Shown piece by piece: positions 1 through 8,909 of a stretch of DNA of 64,000 nt. Origin of the DNA: Bradyrhizobium cajani (lineage in GTDB: Bacteria; Pseudomonadota; Alphaproteobacteria; Rhizobiales; Xanthobacteraceae); NCBI RefSeq assembly GCF_009759665.1, contig NZ_WQNE01000014.1, positions 120,795 through 184,794 of the forward strand. Direction: 5' to 3'. The translations under genes were made by a program, and so were the position numbers. Each line of letters begins with the position of its first letter. The first letter of the stretch is position 1. Below the pieces are notes generated by a model, which did no database searches, had not been told where the DNA came from, and saw nothing but the letters and a program-made list of their open reading frames with translations.

Positions 1-1
1 C

Positions 2-1159
2 CTCGCGCTCGCCTTCGGCTCGCGGCTGCGGCGCGGGACGCTCGACGTCATCCTGCCCGACGGTCGCATGATCCGGCTCGGCGGTCAGGAGCCGGGTCCG
101 AACGCGGTGATGCGACTGCACAATTTCGGCTTCGCCTCACGCCTCATCAACGGCGGCGACATCGGCATCGCCGAGGCCTATCTCGCCGGCGAATGGGATA
201 CGCCGGATCTCACGCAATTCCTCTATCTGTTCTGCGTCAACCACGACCTGATCCAGGCCATGCTGCGTGACAAGCCGCTGATGCGCCTCGTGCAGATGAT
301 GCAGCACTGGCTCAATCGCAACACCCGCCGCCAGGCCCGGCGCAACATCCACGCCCATTACGACATCGGCAATGCGTTCTATTCGGCCTGGCTGGATCCC
401 AGCATGACCTATTCCTCGGCCCTGTTCGAGGAGGGTACCAGCGATCTCGCCGCTGCGCAGACCAACAAATATCGCAGGCTCGCCGAGGCGCTCGATTTGA
501 AGCCGGATCAGAAGCTGCTCGAGATCGGTTGCGGCTGGGGTGGCTTCGCTGAGTTCGTCGCAAAAACCTTCGGTACGAGCGTGGTCGGCCTGACCATCTC
601 GACCGAGCAACGCGATTTTGCACGCCGGCGCATTCACGAGGCGGGCCTTGCCGAGAAGGTCGAGATACGTCTGCAGGACTATCGCGACGAGCGCGACCGC
701 TACCACCGCATCGCCTCGATCGAGATGATCGAGGCCGTGGGCGAGCAGTTCTGGCCGAAATACTTCGTGCAAATGCGCGACCGGCTGCTGCCGGGCGGGC
801 TTGCCGGCATCCAGGCCATCACCATCCAGGACAAGCTGTTCCAGAGCTACCGGCGCGAGGTCGACTTCATCCAGCGCTACGTCTTTCCCGGCGGCATGCT
901 GCCCTCGCCCGGCGTGCTCAAATCGCTCGGCGACCGGTTCGGTGTTCCCGTCATCCGCGAGCGCATCTTCGGGCAAGATTATGCCAAGACGCTCGCCACC
1001 TGGCGAAATAACTTCCGCGCGGCCTGGCCGGGCCTCGTGCCGCTCGGTTTCGACGACCGGTTCCGGCGGCTGTGGGAATACTACCTCTCCTATTGCGAGG
1101 CCGGATTCCTGTCCGGGAATATCGACGTCCGGCAGGTCATCTTCGCAAAGCAGCAATAA
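2..1159 (+). CDS. cfa: Cyclopropane-fatty-acyl-phospholipid synthase, 5' end cut by window edge
   Basis: This enzyme transfers a methylene group from S-adenosylmethionine to the double bond of unsaturated acyl chains in membrane phospholipids. The SAM-binding motif LLEIGCGWGGFAEF is visible in the middle, preceded by the family block HAHYDIGNAFYSAWLD and followed by FPGGMLPSP. The reading frame is open to the left edge and the residues before the first ATG (68) already match the family N-terminus (LPDGRMIRLGG), so the true start lies outside the window and 68 is not the start. The C-terminus is intact (stop at 1157-1159). Such enzymes usually act in stationary phase or acid stress. Confidence 0.93.
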   Translation, partial: LALAFGSRLRRGTLDVILPDGRMIRLGGQEPGPNAVMRLHNFGFASRLINGGDIGIAEAYLAGEWDTPDLTQFLYLFCVNHDLIQAMLRDKPLMRLVQMMQHWLNRNTRRQARRNIHAHYDIGNAFYSAWLDPSMTYSSALFEEGTSDLAAAQTNKYRRLAEALDLKPDQKLLEIGCGWGGFAEFVAKTFGTSVVGLTISTEQRDFARRRIHEAGLAEKVEIRLQDYRDERDRYHRIASIEMIEAVGEQFWPKYFVQMRDRLLPGGLAGIQAITIQDKLFQSYRREVDFIQRYVFPGGMLPSPGVLKSLGDRFGVPVIRERIFGQDYAKTLATWRNNFRAAWPGLVPLGFDDRFRRLWEYYLSYCEAGFLSGNIDVRQVIFAKQQ

Positions 1160-1182
1160 GAGTTTGCGGGATGAGGCTTGCA

Positions 1183-1222
1183 AGGGTCGCTTGTAAGGCC
1201 AGCGACCCTACTTTAGGGTCGC
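1183..1222 (+). promoter_or_regulatory. Two mutually exclusive hairpins between cfa and cysK
   Basis: Three related 9-nt segments lie in a row. Segment 1183-1191 (AGGGTCGCT) is perfectly complementary to 1201-1209, while 1202-1210 is perfectly complementary to 1214-1222 (TAGGGTCGC) with a 3-nt loop. The middle segment can therefore pair with only one partner at a time. No T-run follows, so this is not a canonical intrinsic terminator. It ends 34 bases before the cysK ATG. It could be a cfa 3' end structure or a leader switch for cysK. Confidence 0.5.
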
Positions 1223-1256
1223 GCCCATCTTGTGAACCAGCCGGTAATTGCCTGAC

Positions 1257-2291
1257 ATGACCATCAAAAACGACGTTGTCGAAGCCATCGGCAACACCCC
1301 GCTCATCAAGCTCAAACACGCCTCCGAACTGACCGGCTGCACCATCCTGGGCAAGGCCGAGTTCATGAATCCGGGCCAGTCGGTGAAGGACCGCGCCGGC
1401 AAATGGATGATCCTGGAGGCGGAAAAGCGCGGCGAGCTCAAGCCGGGAGGCCTCGTGGTGGAAGCGACCGCCGGCAATACCGGAATCGGGCTGGCCGTCG
1501 TGGCGAGCGCCCGCGGCTACCGCACGCTGATCGTGATCCCGGAGACGCAGAGCCAGGAGAAGAAGGACTTTCTGACGTTGTGCGGCGCCGAGCTGATCGA
1601 GGTGCCGGCCCTCCCCTACGCCAATCCCAACAACTACCAGCATGTCGGCCGGCGGCTCGCCGACGAGCTGCGCAAGACCGAGCCCAACGGCGTGCTGTTC
1701 GCCGACCAGTGGAACAACCTCGACAATGCCAAGGCGCATTACGAGTCCACGGGGCCCGAGATCTGGGAGCAGACCGGCGGCAAGGTCGACGGCTTCGTCT
1801 GCTCGGTCGGCAGTGGCGGCACGCTCGCCGGCGTCAGCCGCTATCTGAAGGAGAAGAACCAGGCCGTCCGGATCGCATGCGCCGATCCGCATGGTGCGGG
1901 CATGTTCGAGTATTTCAGGACCGGCGAGGCCAAGGCGACGCCGGGCGGCTCGATCACCGAAGGCATCGGCCTCAACCGCGCGACTGCGATCGTCGAGACC
2001 GCGAAGGTCGACGAGTCCTATCTCATTCCCGACGCCGAAGCCGTGACCGTCATCTACGAGCTGCTCCAGCACGAGGGTCTCTGCCTCGGCGGCTCCACCG
2101 GCATCAACGTCGTCGGCGCGATACGCCTTGCCAAGCAGCTCGGGCCCGGCAAGACGATCGTGACCGTGCTCTGCGATTCCGGCAGCCGCTATCAGTCGAA
2201 GCTGTTCAATGCCGACTTCATGCGCGCCAAGAACCTGCCCGTGCCGGAATGGCTGGAGAAGCGCAGCAACATCAAGCCGCCGTTCGTCTAG
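1257..2291 (+). CDS. cysK: Cysteine synthase A (O-acetylserine sulfhydrylase), PLP-dependent
   Basis: It makes cysteine from O-acetylserine and sulfide in the cytoplasm. The PLP lysine sits in NPGQSVKDRAG near residue 43, the substrate-carboxylate loop is TAGNTGIGLAV, and the phosphate-binding glycine loop is GSGGTLAG. At 344 residues it is longer than typical CysK (about 310-325) because of a C-terminal extension after SGSRYQSKLFN; this longer subtype is common in alphaproteobacteria. A TTG at 1248 is in frame, but the ATG at 1257 gives the usual family N-terminus (MTIKNDVVEAIGNTPLIKL). It is preceded by a hairpin region and followed by a convergent terminator shared with aapP. Confidence 0.92.
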   Translation: MTIKNDVVEAIGNTPLIKLKHASELTGCTILGKAEFMNPGQSVKDRAGKWMILEAEKRGELKPGGLVVEATAGNTGIGLAVVASARGYRTLIVIPETQSQEKKDFLTLCGAELIEVPALPYANPNNYQHVGRRLADELRKTEPNGVLFADQWNNLDNAKAHYESTGPEIWEQTGGKVDGFVCSVGSGGTLAGVSRYLKEKNQAVRIACADPHGAGMFEYFRTGEAKATPGGSITEGIGLNRATAIVETAKVDESYLIPDAEAVTVIYELLQHEGLCLGGSTGINVVGAIRLAKQLGPGKTIVTVLCDSGSRYQSKLFNADFMRAKNLPVPEWLEKRSNIKPPFV

Positions 2292-2306
2292 AGGCGAATG
2301 GTGCGT

Positions 2307-2345
2307 GGCGAATAGCGAATGATAGCGCCGTATTCGCTACTCGCC
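2307..2345. terminator. Bidirectional hairpin between convergent cysK and aapP
   Basis: GGCGAATAGCGAAT (2307-2320) pairs with 2332-2345 at 13 of 14 positions around an 11-nt loop. It fills most of the 68-bp gap between two genes that run into each other, which fits a shared terminator. No long T-run is present on either side. Confidence 0.55.
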
Positions 2346-2359
2346 ATTCGCTACTCCCC

Positions 2360-3097
2360 CTACCGCAGGATCTGGCTCAGGAACAGTTTCGTGCGCGCGT
2401 GCTGGGGCGCGGCGAAGAACTCGTTGGGCGTGTTGGCCTCGATGATCTGGCCCGCATCCATGAACACCACGCGGTTGGCGACCTCGCGGGCGAAGCCCAT
2501 CTCGTGGGTCACGACCAGCATGGTCATGCCCTCCTCGGCGAGGTCGACCATGGTGTCGAGCACCTCCTTGACCATTTCGGGATCGAGCGCCGAGGTCGGC
2601 TCGTCGAACAGCATGACCTTCGGATTCATCGTCAGTGCACGGGCGATCGCGACGCGCTGCTGCTGGCCGCCGGACATCTGCCCCGGAAACTTGTTGGCCT
2701 GATGCGGGATCTTGACCCGCTCCAGGAATTTCATTGCGGTCGCCTCGGCGTCCCTCTTGGGGATGTTGCGCACCCAGATCGGCGCCAGCGTGCAATTGTC
2801 CAGCACGGTCAGATGCGGAAACAGATTGAAGCTCTGGAACACCATGCCGACCTCGCGGCGCACCGCATCGATGTGCTTGAGGTTCGGCCCGAGCGCGATG
2901 CCGTCGACGACGATCTCGCCCTCCTGGAATTCCTCCAGCGCATTGATGCAGCGGATCAGCGTCGATTTGCCGGAGCCTGAGGGGCCGCAGATCACGATGC
3001 GCTCGCCCTTCTTGACCTCGAGGTCGATGTCGCGCAGCACGTGAAATTCGCCATACCATTTGTTCAGGCCGGAGATCTTGACGATGGGGTCGGACAT
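2360..3097 (-). CDS. aapP: General L-amino acid ABC transporter, ATP-binding protein
   Basis: This is the ATPase that powers the AapJQMP importer. Walker A is GPSGSGKST near residue 36-44, the Q-loop is VFQSFNLFPHL, the signature is MSGGQQQRVAIARAL, Walker B is VMLFDEPTSALD, and the H-loop is VVTHEMGFA. Length (245 aa) is normal for polar amino-acid ATPases. The start (MSDPIVKISG) is 11 bp downstream of the aapM stop. An open frame continues upstream inside aapM in another frame, but that extension is antisense-like shadow and not part of the protein. It is the last gene of the operon. Confidence 0.95.
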   Translation of the reverse strand: MSDPIVKISGLNKWYGEFHVLRDIDLEVKKGERIVICGPSGSGKSTLIRCINALEEFQEGEIVVDGIALGPNLKHIDAVRREVGMVFQSFNLFPHLTVLDNCTLAPIWVRNIPKRDAEATAMKFLERVKIPHQANKFPGQMSGGQQQRVAIARALTMNPKVMLFDEPTSALDPEMVKEVLDTMVDLAEEGMTMLVVTHEMGFAREVANRVVFMDAGQIIEANTPNEFFAAPQHARTKLFLSQILR

Positions 3098-3108
3098 GAT
3101 GAGCTCGA

Positions 3109-4629
3109 TCAGTTGCGGCGGTGGGCGTTGAGGCGGCGCTCGACGAACAGGGAGTAGCGCGACATTCCGAAGCAGAAGATGAAGTAAATGATGCCGGCAA
3201 AGGCAAATCCGGTGAACGCGGTCGACGGCGTCGACCATTTCGGGTCCGAGAACGATGCCCGGAGCGAGCCGAGCAGATCGAACAGCGCCACGATCGAGAC
3301 CAGGGAGGTGTCCTTGAACAGCGAGATGAAGCTGTTGACGAGGTTCGGAATGACGTGGCGCAGCGCCTGCGGCAGCACGATCAGCGAGGTCGTCTTCCAC
3401 CAGGACAACCCCAGGGCCGCGGCCGCCTCCCCCTGCCCGCGCGGAATCGCGGCCAGCCCGCCGCGGACGTTCTCGGCCTGGTAGGCGCCCGTGAACAGCG
3501 CAATGCCGATCAGTGCGCGGACGAGACCGTCGACGGTGAAATTGCCGGGCAGGAACAACGGCAGCATGTAGGTCGCGAAGAACAGCACGGTGATGAGCGG
3601 CACGCCGCGCCAGAATTCGATGAAGGCGATCGAGAAGATCCGGATCAGCGGAATGGTGGAGCGGCGGCCGAGCGCCAGCGCGATACCGATCGGCAGCGAG
3701 GTGACGATGCCGGTGACGGAGACCACCAGGGTCACCAGAAGCCCGCCCCACAGATTCGTCGTCACGATCGACAGACCGCCGTGATCGAGGTCCATCAGCT
3801 TAATCACGACGGCGATGGCCACGAAGGTGGCGATGCAGGAGGCCAGAGCCCGCCCACCGGTGCGAACGCCGCCGCCGAGAACGAAGCCGATCAGGGAGAC
3901 GATCGCGGCCGTGATGGCGAAATCCAACCAGACCGACTGCCCTGTGCCCTGGATCTGGTCGCGCAGCCAGGTCAGCGGGAAGATCAGCCAGGAGATCGCG
4001 GTGCCGACCAGCACGATCAGCTGGCCGACGATCCACAGCAGCGGCCCGATGGCCGAGGTCTTGCTGAGACCGAGCAGGACCTGTCCGGCGTTGATGATGC
4101 TGTCGTCGAACAATTCCAGCAGGCCCGCCGTCCAGCTCAGGCCGAAGCCTTTGATACCGCCGCCGTGCAGCAGGAAGAATGCGACCACCGGAAAGGCGAG
4201 GAAGAACAAGCCGGCGTTGAGCCCCTTCGCTGGCAGACGCGGAATGAGCAGCGGCAACAGCAGGACGACCGCAAGCAACAGCGTGAGGTTGACCCGCCAG
4301 CGCTCGGCCTCGGGATAGAAGCCGTAGATCAACTGCGGGAGCTTGGCCTGGATGTAGGGCCAGCAGGCCCCCACCGCGAAGCCGGCGTTCTCGGCGAGGC
4401 ACGCCGTGCGGTCCTTGCCGCTCCAGACCGCATCGACGACGAGGAACCTGACGCTGGGAACGATGGTGAACCACAGCAGCAATGCGCCGATGATCGTGAG
4501 CAGGATGTTGGTCGGCGAGTTGAACAGGCGGGTGCGAACGAGGCCAATGAAGCCCGTGGTCTTCACCGGCGCCGGACGCTCGGTGAGCAGGTCCCGGCGG
4601 ACGAAGCTGGACGAGGTGATATCGCTCAT
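3109..4629 (-). CDS. aapM: General L-amino acid ABC transporter permease AapM
   Basis: An inner-membrane permease of the HisMQ family, 506 aa. It has a first TM segment near residue 40, a long family-specific hydrophobic insertion (about residues 120-260), and the typical permease core at the C-terminus, including the EAA-loop region AYQAENVRGGLAAIPRGQGEAA and ALGLSWWKTTSLIVLPQALR. The ATG (4629) overlaps the aapQ stop by 4 bp (ATGA), showing translational coupling. AapM pairs with AapQ to form the channel for broad-specificity L-amino acid uptake in rhizobia. Confidence 0.93.
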   Translation of the reverse strand: MSDITSSSFVRRDLLTERPAPVKTTGFIGLVRTRLFNSPTNILLTIIGALLLWFTIVPSVRFLVVDAVWSGKDRTACLAENAGFAVGACWPYIQAKLPQLIYGFYPEAERWRVNLTLLLAVVLLLPLLIPRLPAKGLNAGLFFLAFPVVAFFLLHGGGIKGFGLSWTAGLLELFDDSIINAGQVLLGLSKTSAIGPLLWIVGQLIVLVGTAISWLIFPLTWLRDQIQGTGQSVWLDFAITAAIVSLIGFVLGGGVRTGGRALASCIATFVAIAVVIKLMDLDHGGLSIVTTNLWGGLLVTLVVSVTGIVTSLPIGIALALGRRSTIPLIRIFSIAFIEFWRGVPLITVLFFATYMLPLFLPGNFTVDGLVRALIGIALFTGAYQAENVRGGLAAIPRGQGEAAAALGLSWWKTTSLIVLPQALRHVIPNLVNSFISLFKDTSLVSIVALFDLLGSLRASFSDPKWSTPSTAFTGFAFAGIIYFIFCFGMSRYSLFVERRLNAHRRN

Positions 4630-5831
4630 GCGCCCAGACTCCGGCTGACGCGCCAACCGTAGACGCTCATGACGGCGCTGGTGAGGAGCGAGATCAAGAG
4701 ATAGACGCCCATCGTCATGGCGATGATCTCGATCGCCTGCCCGGTCTGGCTCAGCGAGGTGCCGGCGAACACGGAGACGAGGTCGGGATAGCCGATCGCG
4801 ACCGCCAGCGAGGAATTCTTGGTGAGGTTGAGGTACTGGTTGGTCAGCGGCGGTACGATCACGCGCATCGCCTGCGGTATGACGATCAGCCGCAGCGTGG
4901 CGCCGCGGCTGAGGCCGAGTGAGGCTCCCGCCTCCATCTGCCCCTGGTGGACCGACAGGATGCCGGCGCGCACGATCTCGGCAATGAAGGCCGCGGTATA
5001 CGTCGACAGCGCCACCGTCAGCGCGACGAACTCCGGAATGATCCGCGAGCCGCCGGCGAAGTTGAAGCCCCTGAGCTGCGGCAGCTCGAAGGTGAAGGGC
5101 AGACCGAACACCAGCGTGCTGAGGAGCGGCAGCCCGAACAGCAGCCCCAGCACGGAGGGCCAGATGCGGATCATCCGGCCTTCCTGAAACAGCGCGCGCC
5201 GCGCGTGGAAACGGAGCGCCAGCGAGGCGACGATGCCAAACGCCAGCATCGCCAGAAACGGCGCGAAGCCGCTCTCGCCGATCGGGCTCGGAACGACGAG
5301 GCCACGATTGCTGATGAAGGCAATGCCGAGCAGCGAAATGCTCTGCCGCGGGTTGGGCAAGGCCGCGAGCACCGCCAGGTACCAGAACAGGATCTGGAAC
5401 AGCAGTGGCAGGTTGCGGATGATCTCGACATAGATCTCGCCGACGCGCGACAGCAGCCAGTTGGGCGACAGCCGGCACAGCGCGACGATGAAGCCGATCA
5501 CGGTGGCGAAGACGATGCCGACCACCGAGACCACGAGCGTGTTCAGGAGCCCGACCACGAAAACGCGCAGGAACGTGTCCGAGCCGGTGTAGGAGATCAG
5601 GGTCTGGTTGACGTCGAAACCGGCATTGTTGCGGAGGAAGCCGAAGCCGGCCGCGATATGCTGGTTTTCCAGGTTGGCGCGGGCGTTGGAGACGATCTCA
5701 TAGCCGATCCAGCCCAGGATCGCCGCGAAGGCAAACTGGACGGCAACGCCGTTCCAGCCTGCCTTGCCGCCCAGGATCCGCCTGATCTTCAGCGCGATCT
5801 GGGCCGGCGGTTTGCGGGCTTCGGTGCTCAT
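4626..5831 (-). CDS. aapQ: General L-amino acid ABC transporter permease AapQ
   Basis: Second permease of the importer, 401 aa, with a first TM after about residue 25 (VAVQFAFAAILGWIGYEIV), the transport-domain start TFLRVFVVGLLNTLVVSVVG, and the EAA-type loop EIVRAGILSVHQGQMEAGAS followed by LGLSRGATLRLIVIPQAMRV. The mid-protein insertion seen in Aap/Bzt permeases is present. The gene starts 26 bp after aapJ and overlaps aapM by 4 bp, so the order is aapJ-Q-M-P as in Rhizobium. Confidence 0.93.
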   Translation of the reverse strand: MSTEARKPPAQIALKIRRILGGKAGWNGVAVQFAFAAILGWIGYEIVSNARANLENQHIAAGFGFLRNNAGFDVNQTLISYTGSDTFLRVFVVGLLNTLVVSVVGIVFATVIGFIVALCRLSPNWLLSRVGEIYVEIIRNLPLLFQILFWYLAVLAALPNPRQSISLLGIAFISNRGLVVPSPIGESGFAPFLAMLAFGIVASLALRFHARRALFQEGRMIRIWPSVLGLLFGLPLLSTLVFGLPFTFELPQLRGFNFAGGSRIIPEFVALTVALSTYTAAFIAEIVRAGILSVHQGQMEAGASLGLSRGATLRLIVIPQAMRVIVPPLTNQYLNLTKNSSLAVAIGYPDLVSVFAGTSLSQTGQAIEIIAMTMGVYLLISLLTSAVMSVYGWRVSRSLGA

Positions 5832-5857
5832 CGCCGCGAGCCGCGGATCGAGCGGGA

Positions 5858-6874
5858 TCAGCGGATTGGCGGCGCGTACTGGAGACCGCCCTTGTTCCAG
5901 AGATTATTGAGACCGCGATTGATCGCAAGCGGCGAGCCGGCGCCGACGTTACGATCGAACACCTCGCCGTAATTGCCGACCGCCTTCGTAATCCGGACCA
6001 CCCAGTCCTTGGTCAGGCCGAGCTGTTCGCCGAAATTGCCATCGGTGCCGAGCACGCGCTTCAGCTCCGGATTCTCCATCTTGGCCTTCTCGTCGACGTT
6101 CTTCGAGGTCACGCCGAGCTCCTCAGCGGTGATCATCGCGAACAGCGTCCATTTCACGATGTCGAACCACTGGTCATCGCCGTGGCGCACCATCGGTCCG
6201 AGCGGCTCCTTCGAGATGATTTCCGGGAGCACCATGTGTTCGTTGGGATTGGCGAGCTTGAGGCGGTTGGCGTACAGGCCGGACTGGTCGGTGGTGAAGA
6301 CGTCGCAGCGGCCGGCTTCATAGGCCTTGACGGTTTCGTCGTTGGTGGCGAACGCGATCACCTCGTACTTCATGTTGTTGGCCTTGAAGTAGTCGGCGAG
6401 ATTTTGCTCGGTGGTGGTGCCGGTCTGGACGCAGACCGATGCGCTGTTGAGCTCGAGCGCCGAATTCACCTTGAGTGACTTCTTCACCATGAAGCCCTGG
6501 CCGTCATAATAGGTGACGCCGGTGAAGTTGGCGCCGAGCGACGTATCGCGCGAGATGGTCCAGGTGGTGTTGCGCGAGAGCACGTCGACTTCGCCGGATT
6601 GCAGCGCCGTGAAGCGGTCCTTGGCGGACAGCGGCACGTACTTGACCTTGGTCGGATCGTTGAAGATGGCGGCCGCCACCGCACGGCAGAGATCGACGTC
6701 GAGGCCGGTCCAGTTGCCCTTGTCGTCGGGCGAGGAGAAGCCCGGCAGGCCCTGGCTCACGCCGCAGGACAGCATGCCTCGGTCCTTGACGGTCTTGAGC
6801 GTTTGCGCATCGGCGGCTTGGGCGGTCAGGCCGGCGGCGAGAGCAAGAGTGATAGCCAGGGTTACGCGTTTCAT
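5858..6874 (-). CDS. aapJ: General L-amino acid ABC transporter, periplasmic binding protein
   Basis: The substrate-capturing subunit, 338 aa, solute-binding family 3. A Sec signal peptide (KRVTLAITLALAAGLTAQA, cleavage near AQAADAQ) is followed by the family start LKTVKDRGMLSCGVSQGLPG and the SBP_3 block GLDVDLCRAVAAAIF. A TTG six codons upstream (6892) is in frame, but the ATG at 6874 starts the signal peptide directly and has an AAAGG about 11 nt upstream. First gene of the aap operon; the 396-bp divergent spacer to metC must hold its promoter. Confidence 0.94.
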   Translation of the reverse strand: MKRVTLAITLALAAGLTAQAADAQTLKTVKDRGMLSCGVSQGLPGFSSPDDKGNWTGLDVDLCRAVAAAIFNDPTKVKYVPLSAKDRFTALQSGEVDVLSRNTTWTISRDTSLGANFTGVTYYDGQGFMVKKSLKVNSALELNSASVCVQTGTTTEQNLADYFKANNMKYEVIAFATNDETVKAYEAGRCDVFTTDQSGLYANRLKLANPNEHMVLPEIISKEPLGPMVRHGDDQWFDIVKWTLFAMITAEELGVTSKNVDEKAKMENPELKRVLGTDGNFGEQLGLTKDWVVRITKAVGNYGEVFDRNVGAGSPLAINRGLNNLWNKGGLQYAPPIR

Positions 6875-7270
6875 GGGCTTTGGGCCTTTCAAAATCGTCT
6901 CAAGGTCAGGAACGTTGTCTCAGGATCGTCTCCGCCGGGACCGGTCGTACCAAAGACCGGCCTTGCAAGAGTCATGCTGGAAAACCTTGCCGAACACTCG
7001 CCGATCCCGGGAGGCCTTACCTTAATCCCCGTCGCAGGCGCCGGCCGTTGTGGCTGTGGCACATGGTTCGGTCAGACGATGGATCGAAGGTCGCGGCAGG
7101 CCCCTCAACATGCGGCGACTGAATAGCACCTGCGCATCTCAGAACGACTGGGGAGCCGGGTCAAGGGGTTGACGGGACTCTTCTGTGTTCTGTTATTAAC
7201 GACAGCGGCCACCAGCCGGCTCGCGGGCGCCGCACGCGTCCGGCGGAAACGCAGTTTTGAAAGCAGACGC
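6875..7270. promoter_or_regulatory. Divergent 396-bp spacer between aapJ and metC
   Basis: No gene is visible here. It must carry the promoters of both the amino-acid permease operon (minus) and cystathionine beta-lyase (plus). I could only pick out one reasonable promoter (7169-7199, plus). No convincing promoter for aapJ was found by eye. Confidence 0.6.
7169..7199 (+). promoter_or_regulatory. Candidate housekeeping promoter of metC
   Basis: TTGACG at 7169-7174 is followed after 18-19 nt by TTATTA/TATTAA at 7193-7199. It lies about 70 bp upstream of the metC ATG. The -35 is near perfect and the -10 is weak. Confidence 0.4.
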
Positions 7271-8455
7271 ATGGATTCCTCGCACCCCTCGCAGCAGCAC
7301 GCCGAGACCCGGCTGGTCACCTCCGGCCGCGACACCAAGGCGCAGAAGGGGTTCGTCAATCCGCCGGTCTTCCATGGTTCGACCGTGCTCTATCCGACTG
7401 CCGAGGACCTGCACGCCCATCGCGGCGAGTTCACGTATGGCCGCCACGGTTCCCCCACCACCAAGGCGTTCCAGGAGACGCTGATGGCGCTGGAGGGGGC
7501 GCAATGCGCCGGCGTCGGCATCGTGCCGTCGGGGCTGTCGGCGATCTCGACCACCCTGCTCTCGGTGCTGAAGACCGGCGACCACATCCTGGTCTGCGAC
7601 AACGTCTACCGGCCGTCGCGCAATTTCTGCAACGGCATGCTGACCCGCTACGGCGTCGAGACCAGCTATTTCGATCCACTGATCGGCGCCGGCATCGAAA
7701 AGCTCTTCAAGCCCAACACCCGTGCCGTTCTGGTGGAGGCGCCGGGCTCGCAGTCGTTCGAGATGCCTGATATCCGCGCCATTGCCGAGGTCGCCCATGC
7801 GCGCGGCGCGCTCGTCATCGACGACAACACCTGGGCGACACCGCTCTATCACCGCTCGCTCGAACAGGGCGTCGACATCAGCATGCAGGCCGCCACCAAG
7901 TATATCGGCGGGCATTCCGACATCATGTTCGGCACCGTCTCGGCCAACGCCAAGGCCTGGCCGCAGATTGCCGAAGGCATCCGCCTGCTCGGCGTCTGCG
8001 CCGGCCCCGACGATGTTTTCCTCGCGCTGCGCGGACTGCGCACGCTCTCGGTGCGGCTCGCGCAGCATCACCGTTCGGGCCTGGAGATGGCGCGCTGGCT
8101 GGCCACGCGGCCCGAGGTCGCGCGCGTGCTGCATCCCGCGCTCGAAACCGATCCCGGCCACGCCATCTGGAAGCGCGATTTCACCGGTGCGTCCGGCCTG
8201 TTCAGCATTGTGCTGAAGCCGGCCCCGCAGAAGGCGGTCGACGCCATGCTCGACACGCTCAAGCTGTTCGGCATGGGTTTTTCCTGGGGCGGCTTCGAGA
8301 GCCTCGCGATTCCCTTCGACTGCGACGCCTATCGCACCGCGACCAAGTGGGCGCCCGGCGGCCCGACGCTGCGTCTGCACATCGGCCTCGAAAACGTCGA
8401 CGACCTCAAGGCGGATCTCGATCGCGGCTTCGCTGCCCTCACCGCGGCAATGTGA
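7271..8455 (+). CDS. metC: Cystathionine beta-lyase, PLP-dependent (Cys/Met metabolism family)
   Basis: It cleaves cystathionine to homocysteine, pyruvate and ammonia in methionine synthesis. Fold-type-I motifs are clear: the cofactor-loop block TYGRHGSPTTKAFQ, GIVPSGLSAISTTLL, the aspartate in VIDDNTWATPL and the PLP lysine in SMQAATKYIGGHSD. At 394 aa it has normal length. The open frame extends upstream to 7169, but the ATG at 7271 begins the conserved N-terminus (HAETRLVTSGRD) and the extension carries the promoter. Its closeness to cysK suggests a sulfur amino-acid neighbourhood, interrupted by the aap operon. Confidence 0.92.
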   Translation: MDSSHPSQQHAETRLVTSGRDTKAQKGFVNPPVFHGSTVLYPTAEDLHAHRGEFTYGRHGSPTTKAFQETLMALEGAQCAGVGIVPSGLSAISTTLLSVLKTGDHILVCDNVYRPSRNFCNGMLTRYGVETSYFDPLIGAGIEKLFKPNTRAVLVEAPGSQSFEMPDIRAIAEVAHARGALVIDDNTWATPLYHRSLEQGVDISMQAATKYIGGHSDIMFGTVSANAKAWPQIAEGIRLLGVCAGPDDVFLALRGLRTLSVRLAQHHRSGLEMARWLATRPEVARVLHPALETDPGHAIWKRDFTGASGLFSIVLKPAPQKAVDAMLDTLKLFGMGFSWGGFESLAIPFDCDAYRTATKWAPGGPTLRLHIGLENVDDLKADLDRGFAALTAAM

Positions 8456-8570
8456 GCCCGCTCACGAGGCATCTCGCCTCGGAACGCGGCAATCGCCGGC
8501 GAGCCTTAATCGGCGCACGAGGCCGATCAAGCCGCCCTGCCCGCGCGGCGGCGTTGCCGCGATAACGGAA

Positions 8571-8909
8571 TCAGCGATCCAGCGTCTTCGAGGCGCTGCC
8601 GCGGTTCTTCCAGATCAGCATGATGTTTCGGATGTAGATGATGGTCGCGAGCGCCTGTCCGAGGATGATGACGGGCTCGCGCTTCACGACGCCGTAGACC
8701 AGCGTCATCAGCCCGCCGCCCATCGAGCAGAACCAGAACGCCATCGGCACCACGCTGTTGCCCGCGCGTTCGCTTGCGATCCACTGCACGAGAAAGCGCG
8801 CGGTGAAGAACAGCTGCGCAACGAGGCCGAACGCCAGCCAAAAGTCGAATTTGGCGACGAAGACGTCGTAGAGATAGTTGCTCAGCGCCTGACCGATTTG
8901 TATGATCAT
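8571..8909 (-). CDS. Lipid-A-disaccharide synthase N-terminal (LAB_N) domain membrane protein
   Basis: A 112-aa membrane protein with about three to four TM segments (ALSNYLYDVFVAKFDFWLAF, FWFCSMGGGLMTLVYGVV, ILGQALATIIYIRNIMLIW). The family is named for a domain fused to some lipid A synthases but the free-standing form often sits beside GT2 polyprenyl-phosphate sugar synthases. It resembles small EmrE/ArnE-F-like proteins in size, so a helper or flippase role in lipid-linked sugar export is possible but unproven. It overlaps the GT2 gene by 4 bp (ATGA). Confidence 0.85.
   Translation of the reverse strand: MIIQIGQALSNYLYDVFVAKFDFWLAFGLVAQLFFTARFLVQWIASERAGNSVVPMAFWFCSMGGGLMTLVYGVVKREPVIILGQALATIIYIRNIMLIWKNRGSASKTLDR

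Noticed and set aside
1403..2980. 525-codon plus-strand frame across cysK and aapP
   Set aside because: It overlaps two clear genes in other frames and has no family character.
3098..3751. Upstream extension of aapP inside aapM, which would make a 463-aa fusion
   Set aside because: The extension shows no permease or other domain and aapM has its own clear frame and stop; normal ATPases start at MSDPIVK.
7050..7070. Possible sigma-54 promoter (TGGCAC near 7057) for the aap/metC region
   Set aside because: The required TTGC does not follow at the correct distance.
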